Source: Auxenochlorella pyrenoidosa (Eukaryota > Chlorophyta > Trebouxiophyceae > Chlorellales > Chlorellaceae). Taken from it: 15,448 bases of DNA. Numbering within the stretch: position 1 is the stretch's first letter; every line of letters starts with the position of its first letter. Below, piece by piece: positions 8,584 to 15,448 of the stretch. The position numbers and the translations under genes are program-made. The notes under the pieces are model-generated. The model saw nothing but the letters and a program-made list of their open reading frames with translations. It did not search any database and was not told the DNA's origin. Where the stretch lies: assembly GCA_001430745.1 (NCBI GenBank), contig KQ481970.1, positions 75,391 to 90,838 on the forward strand. The letters run 5' to 3'.

Positions 8584-9470
8584 CTGAGCACGCCAACAGC
8601 TTGCCCCAAGCCGCAGCCAGCAGGCGGCAGTGTCCCTGCAGTCGGCCGCACTGCCGCCGCTTCGCCAGGCGCCGCGCCAATCTATGCATCGAGCCTCTGC
8701 CCGATGAATGCCTGGTATTCATCTTCAGCCACCTGGATACGTGCGGTAGATCTTCCTTGTTGTCCTTCAATTGTGTGCCGCAAATGGGCGGCAGCCTCCG
8801 CTTGCTGCCACACCCATCCTCCCTCCCTCCATCAACCTGCGCCCCTTTCCCCTTCCTGCATAAATAGCAAGTGCCGATGCTCTTTACATCGCTGCAGCTG
8901 CAAGCGCTGGACCTGGGGGGCTGCCTCCTCTCCCTAGGCCCCCGTCCTCCTCGCGAAGCTGTAGCGTCGCTGCCCTGACCAAGAGTAGGCGGGCAGAGCA
9001 GGTGGTCGCGGGGTGATGAGGATGAGGCGCATGCGTCGCATGTCATGAGCCTCATGAAAGCCCCTCAATATGGCTGCACTGATCAAGCCGACCCTGATTT
9101 GCACATTTATATTCCTGGCCTGGCCCTGTCCATGCACACCCGCGCATCTGGCAGCACTCATCCGGCTGCACGCCTCCACCTGGCGGCTGTGCCACACGGC
9201 GACTCTGCCTGCTCTGCACCGACAGCACTGGCCAGCCTTAAGCTGTCACCCTCCTGCTGCTCCGCGCTGCCTGCCTGCATCTCTGGGCTGCGGCAGCTGG
9301 AGTCGATGTGCACCTACGACGTGCATCTACGACCGCCTGGGGTGTCGGCTGCCATCCTGGCGGCAGGCGGTGCTACCGTTGGAGAAGCTGAGGCAGCTGG
9401 AGCTGCAGGGCTCCCACTGGGCCCTGTCTTCGCAGGCCCTGCCTGCTAGAACCCCTGCCCTGGCGCGCCA
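8584..9470 (+). pseudogene. Divergent F-box/LRR gene relic, copy 2
   Basis: Homologous to the relic beginning at 4130. The codon matching its ATG is CTG (8584-8586), and an indel puts the downstream F-box half (LCIEPLPDECLVFIFSHLD, about 8684-8740) out of frame with it. Further LRR-like pieces lie in different frames: LQALDLGGC (from about 8899, after a CAG acceptor), LASLKLSPSCCSALPACISG (about 9230-9290) and LEKLRQLELQGSHWAL (about 9380-9425). Loss of the start, frame changes and absence of the VCKRW half of the F-box indicate a pseudogene. Unlike copy 1 it has no LINE, so it shows more of the ancestral LRR region. A differently spliced gene with another start is possible but I could not build one. 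Confidence 0.6.
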
Positions 9471-9576
9471 GCCTGCAGAGCCCGCCGCTGGCTGTGGATG
9501 CCCCTGCCGTCATCTCCATATGCCCCCCCCAACTACAACTTCATCTGTGCATGATGCAACCAACTGAGCGGCAACC

Positions 9577-9584
9577 TGACGTCA
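9577..9584. promoter_or_regulatory. TGACGTCA palindrome (bZIP/CRE-type core)
   Basis: A perfect eight-base palindrome matching the classic bZIP/CRE site, about 515 nt upstream of the METE ATG at 10099. The motif is short, so chance occurrence is quite possible. Confidence 0.3.
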
Positions 9585-9878
9585 GTGCAGCTTTGTACGT
9601 GCCGGATTTTGGCAGCGGGTGGCGCCAGCGGGGACAAGAGGCCTGAGGCACTGCCCGCAGTTCACATGCCCATGCGGCAGGGACACGCGCAGTTAGGCTG
9701 TGCAGCAGATGAGTGCTGCAGCCGGGGCTGACGACTGCTTGACTGGCCACCGTACCAGCGCAATTCCACGGGGTGCGAGGGAGCCCCTTGCATGACTGCA
9801 TGCATTGCAGAAAGCCGGCCTTCGGGTTTCTTATGCTTGTCATGGCCGCTGGCAGGGCTTCAAGCCCGCCCCGAGCTT

Positions 9879-9900
9879 GCTCAGAATTCAAATTTTGAGC
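9879..9900. promoter_or_regulatory. AT-rich inverted repeat upstream of METE
   Basis: Ten-base arms GCTCAGAATT (9879-9888) and AATTTTGAGC (9891-9900) pair across two bases with one G-T mismatch. It is strikingly AT-rich for this GC-rich region and lies about 200 nt before the METE start. It could be a dimeric transcription-factor site; no factor is assigned. Confidence 0.35.
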
Positions 9901-9960
9901 TGCCGGGGACATGGGACTTGGCACATTTTTGGCGACGACAGGTCAGCGTTGCGGCGGTGC

Positions 9961-10098
9961 ATGAGGATAAGAGCGGCGAGCACGCCTGCCTACGAACTCT
10001 ACTGCTCTCTGCGCTGTTGCTACTCCGTCTCTGCCGCCTCCCTGCAGCAACGCACTGTCATTTCTCTGCTCCCTGTCGCCCAACTCACGCAAACTACA
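9961..10098 (+). other. METE: Possible in-frame N-terminal extension of METE (alternative start)
   Basis: From an ATG at 9961 the frame stays open for 46 codons into the METE ATG at 10099. The predicted leader is rich in Ser, Thr, Ala, Arg and Cys with a single acidic residue, as in organelle transit peptides. The context of this ATG is weak (T at -3, A at +4), while the second is strong, so leaky scanning could make both forms. It could also simply be 5' UTR that happens to be open. Confidence 0.35.
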
Positions 10099-13000
10099 AT
10101 GGCGCGCACCCTGACGTCGACGATTGGCTTCCCTCGCATCGGTGAGAGCGTGCAGCAGCGTGTTGTGGCCTGCGCCCAGAGTTGCCACCCCGACTCCGAC
10201 CATGCAGCCAGAGGCGTACGCCGCACCGCCTGTCTCCATGCCATACGGGCCGCCGGTTTTGCTTGGGGTGCCCGCAGCAAGGGTGCTGCAGTAGCAGCAC
10301 TGTTTGCCCCACGCCGCCCTCCCGCGCCGGCCACACGCCGGGCCACCCTTCTTCGTCAGCCTCCTTTCGAAACCTCCCCACGCTTTTCCCTCAGCTCTGC
10401 CCTGCCTGCTTCTTCCGCCCACGATGCAGGCCCCAACCGCGAGATGAAGAAGGCCCTAGAGGCCTACTGGGCGGGCACGTCCAGCAAGGATGAGCTGGCC
10501 GCCGCCGCTGCCGCCGTCGAGGCTCGTGCCTGGCGCGACCAGGCGGCCGCGGGCATCGACCTGATTGGCCTGGACGGCACCCTGTACGACCAGGTGAGCT
10601 ATCAGATCGTGCAGTCGTGCTGGTGTGCGGAATTGCCGGGCCCTTTGGATGTGTTGCAGAGCTGTGGTGTGAGGAGTGCACTGCCTGCTGCTCCCTGAGT
10701 GATGCTCCCTGAGTGCTGGCCCACTGACCCTACCACGCGCCTGTGCTGGTCCCCGCAGGTGCTGGACGCCACCTTCCAGCTGGGCCTCATCCCCGAGCGC
10801 TTCCAGGTGGGGGTCGCTGCTGTGCTACAACGGTTCACATGCCCCTCGCCGCCTGCCTGGTCATTCAGCTCAGTCAGCAGCATTGAGCCGGGCAATGCAC
10901 CTTGTCTTGCTATCCGCACGTGGCTTGGCACGAGAGAGCCCGCCTCGCCCCTGGTCCCAACCCCTGGCAGACCTCTACTGCCAGCTGTGCATCTGGCTGC
11001 CATCTCGAGCAGCCCCCCTCTCACCCCACGCCCCCCCCTCTCAACCCCCCTCTGCCTCCCCGCAGGGCCTGGGCCTGTCGGGCGTGGACCTGTACTTTGC
11101 CCTGGCCCGCGGCGTGCAGGGCGCCCCCGCCTGCGACATGAGCAAGCTGCTGGACACCAACTACCACTTCTTGGCGCCCGAGCTGGCCGCCGAGTCTGGT
11201 GAGCTCCGGAGACGGTGGGGGCCAGGCTGCACGGCCCGGTGGGCTGCAGGGGTGCTCCAGGTCTTGTGAGGAGTGTGCGCTGAGCTGCAGGGCCAGCTGG
11301 GCTGCAGGATGCACTGGCGCAGCCCCAGCGCTGCCCGCGCCACAATCACCTCTCGTCCCTGGCAGCGCGTTACGTGCGGCACTGCACCCTTGCCATGCTC
11401 TGCTGCACCCCCGCTCAACCCCCCGCCCCCCCCCCCGCCCGCCCCTGCTGCAGAGCCGCGCCCCGACTGGTCGCCGCTGCTCGACCGGCTGCAGCGCGGC
11501 CAGGAGGCTGTGGGCAAGGAGCGCGCTGTGCCCATGGTGGTTGGTGAGCATCCAGGGCAGCTGGCTGGGCGTGAGGCATAATCAGCGGCTGGGCTCACCC
11601 CCCTGGCTGCCCTGCCCATGCTGCTGGCATGCTCTCTGCCCAGCGCGTCCCGCCTGCAACCCCTCTCTGGTGACTCTTCCTGCTGCTCACCAAGGCTGTG
11701 CCTACTTGCCTCTGTTTTGCGCCGCAGGACCCGTCACGGTGGCCTGCCTGGCCCGCGGCGACTTTGACCGTGCCGCCATGGTGGCCCGCCTGGCGCCCGC
11801 GTACGCCGCGCTGCTGCGCCAGCTGGCACAGCGCGGCGTCCCCGAGGTCCAGGTGTGGGCGCCCGCCCAGGGGTCCTTGGGGACGAGATGTGCCGCAGCC
11901 TCAGTCGTTTTGTTTGGTGGCTTGTGTTGGGGATGGGCACGTCTCGTTGTGTTGGCTGGGAGGGTGGCAGGGACTCACCCGGCTCAGGCGGTCTCCGTCA
12001 GCTTTGTGCTGCCCTCCTTGCTGCCCCAAGCATGCATGCTGACTGTTTCCTCACATGGCCACACACACACACGCACGCACGCACACATGCAAGCATGCAT
12101 GCACTGCTTCCCCGGCACTGTGGTGTTTGGCTGACTGGAAAGCGCCCTGTTTCACCAGGGAAGAAGGTGGTTCGAATCCACCAACACCGACTGCCTCACG
12201 CGGGACTGCTGTTGCTGCTGCTGCTGCTGCTGTGGAGGTTGCTGTGCTGCGCCGGCCTCGTTTGTCCCACTTGAGGGAGTGAACGCATGGGTTGGGAAGG
12301 AGGCTAGAACCTTAGAGAGCAGTTGGCCCACAGGCTTGAGCTGGTACGCTGTGTGGCAAATGCGTGGAGAGCCAGCGCCGCTGATCTCAGGCTGGGAGAG
12401 GTTTGTTGAGGTCAGGGTTGGTCAGGGATAGACACAACAGCACTGGGCAAGCAGGAGAGCAAAACAGTAGACGGTGTGAAGCGCGCATGGTTCATGATGG
12501 TCAATGGCGCACAGAGTTTGTGAAGGACAGACATACAGCCAGGGTCGTCCATACTGGCTTTGCAGCTTCTGTTTGCATTTGCTGAGCTCATGAACGACCC
12601 CTTGGCACGGAACTTTTTCTTCTCCTGTCACCGCGTTTTTTTTGGCTCACAGGGGCACAGAGACTTGTTCCCTGGCATGCTTACCTCTGCCCCCTGACGT
12701 CACATCACCACTCTGCGTTCCCATTCACTGCTCATCCGCCTTGCACCTCCTTACTGTGTGGCGTCCCTGCCAGTCAACCCACACCCCATTGATCCCTCTG
12801 CCTCGTGGCCCGGCCGGCCACATTCACTGCAGACCCGTGTACACAACTTGCTGTGATGCTCCTGCCCAGGCCTCCGCAGCCCCTTGAGTTTGTCCCGTCC
12901 TGCTTGACCTGAGCCATCCCCTGCAGATCCACGAGCCCGCCCTGACTTTCACGGGCTCCGAGGCCCTGGGCGTCGCCCTGTCTGTCTGCTATGCTGAGCT

Positions 13001-15333
13001 GGCCGCCGCAGGGGCGCTGATCAACGTGGTGGTGCCGTACGACGATGTGCCCGGCAAGCATGCTCGCTTCTTTTGTTTGCTGTTCATTGGGGCCCTGTGT
13101 TTGCACGCTACCTGCTCTGCTCTCCTGCTGCCATGGCCATTCATCTGTGGTGCTGGGCGCTTCTGTCAGCTCCCAACGCTGCGCGCCTTTGCAGCATAGC
13201 TGTTGCATTATGCACACTGCAGTGCATGCACGCATTTGCCTCACCTGAGCAAACCGTGCCCCACCCCCAGCTGCCCCCACCTGGCGCTTCACAGCGGGAG
13301 CGCACGACGAGCGCTCAGGATTTTGTTCTGCCCCTCCCTCCCCTGCCGCCGCGCCTCCCCCTCAACTGCTGCAGAGGAGACCTACAAGTGGCTGGTGCAG
13401 CTCCCTGTGGCGGCCATCTCGCTTGACTTCCTGGGCGTGCCGGGTGGGTCCCCCCACCCGCATCCAGGCGTTGGTTTCTACTTGCGATTCTATTTGAATT
13501 GTGGCTGGCTGTGGCTGCGCCCACCAGGCCGTCGAGGTCCAGGCCACGGCAGGGCTGTGCCACGCGCCCCCAGTGCGCTGCATCTTACGAATCCCCGCTG
13601 CCTGTGCCTGTTAACACCTGGCCAGCCTGATGCTGTGACTGGTCATGTGCGATCACGCGCCGCTCTGCTGTCGGTCCGTGCCGCAGGTGCTGACTACGGC
13701 AGCCGCACCGCGCAGCTCATCGCCAAGCACGGCTTCCCAAAGGTGCGGGCCCAGCCTCACGAGCTGTCGTGCTGTCGTCGCCGGCAGCGCTGTGCTGCAG
13801 GCCCAGTTAGGGAGGGGCCAAGTAGGTGTTGACAGGCAGCTGCGATGCACCGCTTGCGGGGGTTGCTTGGACCCAACCTGCACCGGCACCTGCCTTGCCC
13901 GACCTGACAACAGCCGCAGCGGGGCACCGTACAAGCTGAACTGAGGGATTGCCTGCTCCTCCACAGCCACTGCACGTCAGCCTAATTTCCCAATGTTCTT
14001 CTCTCTGGCGGCAAGCATGCTGCCCTGTCGACTCCACCTGCCACTTCCACCCGTCCGGCCCGACCTGTCTGTTCAGAGCAAGCGGCTGGGCGCGGGCGTG
14101 ATTGACGGGCGCGGCATCTGGGCCGACGACGGCACCGCTCTGCGCCTGCTGTGCGCTCTGCGCGACCGCCTGGGCGCCGACCAGCCCATCTCCGTGCAGG
14201 TGTGCATGGGCCCAGCAGCTGCGCTGTCCTTCCTCTGCCCTCCCCTATGCGGACTGGCTCAGCCCTTGCGAGGGTCGCGCCTCGCAGCCGGCCCGCCTCC
14301 AGCACGGCGCGATCCTGCCTGCCGCCCCCGCTCCGCCTGCCCCCTGCAGACCTCCACCTCCCTGCAGCACGTGCCCTACGACCTGTCGGCCGAGCCGGCT
14401 GGCTCGCTGCCGCAGGCGCCGCCGCGCCCCCTGGCCTTTGCACTGCAGAAGCTGGGCGAGGTGGGTGCCTGCGGGCAGGGTGCCCCCTTTATAGGGGTGA
14501 CTGTTGGTCCTGTAGGGGTGCCGCGCAGGGCTCGTGTGGGGCGCAGGCCGCCCTTGTGCCCTGCATTCTGCACATGCCTCGGGGCGCTGCGCTCCTGCAC
14601 CGCTGGGAGGGTTGCATGGCCGGGAGCATGCAGCCACGAGCGCTGGCCGCCGCCAGCTCGGCGCTGCGCACACGCGCCGCCGCACTGCCTGGTGCACAGC
14701 TGCCCTGCCAGGGGATGCCCTGAGTGCCGGCGACTGAATTCCCGGTGAGCCTGCCACGCGCCGCTCCGTGCAGGTGGTGGGCGCGGCCCAGGCGCTGGGC
14801 GCCGCCGCCCCCGGCGCCGCCTCTGAGCTCGACCTCTCTGCCTTCACTGGCGCACCCCCCACCAAGGCCGCACAGCTGGAAGCTGGCATGTTCAGCCGGC
14901 CGCAGCCGTATGAGCAGCGCAGGTGGGCCCTGGGCTGGGACTGTGGGAGGGCCGAGGCTGTGGTGCAAGGCGGGCGCACCCTGCCCCAAGCCTCGCCTGC
15001 ATAGCGTGCCGCCCTCATGGGCTGGGCCTCTAGCCTGGCTGTGAGCGGGGGGTTGCTGGATTGCCGCAGCAGCGCCTGCCGTGCCTGCCCGTGCCTACGC
15101 TCCGCCGAGGGGGACCCTGTCCTCGCTTGCATGCACTTCCTCCCCTGCGCGTGTCCTGCCGCACTCCCGGCGCTGCACGCCCACTGGGAAGCCCCCTGCT
15201 GCACCTGCCCCCGCCCTCCCTGCAGGTCGAGCCAGGTGCAGTACCCCGCGCTGCCCACCACCACCATTGGCTCCTTCCCCCAGACCCCCGCCATCCGGCG
15301 CAGCCGCCTGGCCTTCAAGCGCGGGCGCATCAG
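10099..15333 (+). CDS. METE: Cobalamin-independent methionine synthase, 5' part (13 exons)
   Basis: METE moves a methyl group from 5-methyltetrahydropteroyltri-glutamate to homocysteine, giving methionine without vitamin B12. Exons: 10099-10141, 10430-10593, 10759-10806, 11066-11198, 11454-11543, 11728-11852, 12927-13053, 13375-13443, 13687-13742, 14077-14199, 14350-14460, 14774-14922, 15226-15333. All phases join, giving 448 codons of a family usually about 750-800 aa. Hallmarks in order: [21 protein letters not shown] at the N-terminus, [75 protein letters not shown] at the start of the C-terminal catalytic domain. The zinc-binding His/Cys residues lie beyond the window. Exon 7 ends at a GC donor (13054-13055). 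The ATG at 10099 has a strong context (ACAATGG); an in-frame ATG at 9961 would add 46 residues. In Chlamydomonas METE is repressed by B12; regulation here is untested. Confidence 0.95.
12061..12085. repeat. CA/CG dinucleotide-tetranucleotide microsatellite
   Basis: ACAC units grading into ACGC units inside METE intron 6, about 35 nt before the tRNA-like sequence. Confidence 0.8.
12121..12190 (+). tRNA. tRNA-like sequence, possible tRNA-Glu(UUC) relic or SINE head
   Basis: The 70 nt fold as a complete cloverleaf. Acceptor 12121-12127 pairs with 12183-12189 (six Watson-Crick pairs plus one T-G), D stem 12130-12132 with 12141-12143, anticodon stem 12145-12149 with 12156-12160, T stem 12166-12170 with 12178-12182. 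Conserved positions are present: T8, A14, G18-G19, A21, T33 and the T loop TTCGAAT; the B box GGTTCGAATCC is a perfect match. The anticodon loop TTTCAC has six bases rather than seven. Read with A37 it gives UUC (glutamate), but UCA is possible with another alignment. No T-run terminator follows within 60 nt. Lying in a METE intron, it is most likely a tRNA pseudogene or the head of a tRNA-derived SINE. A working tRNA is less likely because of the loop. Confidence 0.6.
12206..12232 (+). repeat. CTG trinucleotide repeat
   Basis: Nine triplets, eight CTG and one TTG, inside METE intron 6 shortly after the tRNA-like sequence. Confidence 0.85.
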
Positions 15334-15448
15334 GTGCGCGTGCGCTTGCGCAGGGCCAGCGCGCAAAGTTGCGCGGTGAACCCAGGGCAGAGGGAATGTG
15401 GTTGGGGGGTTTGCTGCATGAGTGTTGGTGCAGGCCTTGACGCGCCCT

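Larger units (their letters stand above)
5840..9130. repeat. Duplicated unit, copy 2
   Basis: Second copy of the unit at 1390-4630. Corresponding points include the GAAACCCCGCAC block (5955-5970 versus about 1478-1490), the minus-strand start codons (8165 versus 3736) and TATGGCTGCACTGA in the plus-strand relic (about 9068 versus 4569). Proteins of the two minus-strand genes differ substantially (very roughly 70 percent identical by eye), so the duplication is not recent. Confidence 0.85.
9471..9960. other. Intergenic and upstream region of METE
   Basis: No convincing exon was found on either strand; the open frames here have no recognisable motif. It holds a TGACGTCA palindrome (9577-9584) and an AT-rich inverted repeat (9879-9900), both upstream of METE. 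The METE transcription start is probably near its right end but cannot be placed. Confidence 0.45.
11853..12926 (+). other. METE: Long METE intron 6
   Basis: At 1074 nt this intron is three to six times longer than the other complete METE introns (150-334 nt). It holds a CA/CG-rich microsatellite near 12061-12085, a tRNA-like sequence (12121-12190), a CTG repeat (12206-12232) and, from about 12280 to 12660, sequence that looks less GC-rich than its surroundings and includes a run of eight T (12634-12641). I see no coding region inside it. Confidence 0.7.

Noticed and set aside
9541..9924. 127-codon minus-strand frame upstream of METE
   Set aside because: No family signature, no paralogue and no splice partners; it covers the likely promoter region.
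12422..12631. 69-codon minus-strand frame in METE intron 6
   Set aside because: Short, with no recognisable domain, and lies in a region that otherwise looks non-coding.
14245..15366. 373-codon minus-strand frame
   Set aside because: Shadow of METE exons 11-13 and their introns; the plus strand carries the METE hallmarks.

Overview
The window looks like nuclear DNA of a green alga, most likely a Chlorella-type trebouxiophyte. This is inference from GC-rich sequence, genes split into many short exons by 100-350 nt GT-AG introns (at least one GC-AG), abundant CAG/CTG and CA repeats, and the gene content. No single long ORF represents a whole gene, so the gene models below were built by joining exons whose phases match and whose spliced proteins align between paralogues or to a known family.

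Layout. (1) 70-1238, minus strand: the 5' part of an unrecognised multi-exon gene that runs off the left edge. (2) About 1390-4630 and 5840-9130: two diverged copies of one unit, arranged head to tail. Each unit holds a four-exon F-box/leucine-rich-repeat (LRR) gene on the minus strand (1670-3736 and 6092-8165) and, on the plus strand from a shared divergent intergenic region, a second F-box/LRR gene that is decayed in both copies (from 4130 and from 8584). (3) About 4622-5807: a 5'-truncated non-LTR retrotransposon (LINE) that separates the first plus-strand relic from its terminal LRR exon (5842-5910). (4) 9471-10098: upstream region of the next gene. (5) 10099-15333, plus strand: the first 13 exons (448 codons) of cobalamin-independent methionine synthase METE, which continues past the right edge. 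Its sixth intron is unusually long and contains a tRNA-like sequence.

Functionally there are two themes. The F-box/LRR cluster is a locally duplicating family of likely SCF ubiquitin-ligase substrate adaptors, with one strand kept and the other lost. METE makes methionine without vitamin B12 and may carry an optional N-terminal extension through a second upstream start. I saw no prokaryotic-type defence, CRISPR or toxin-antitoxin system. The best leads are the duplicated divergent F-box unit with its highly conserved intergenic block, the tRNA-like sequence inside METE, and the possible dual-start METE.
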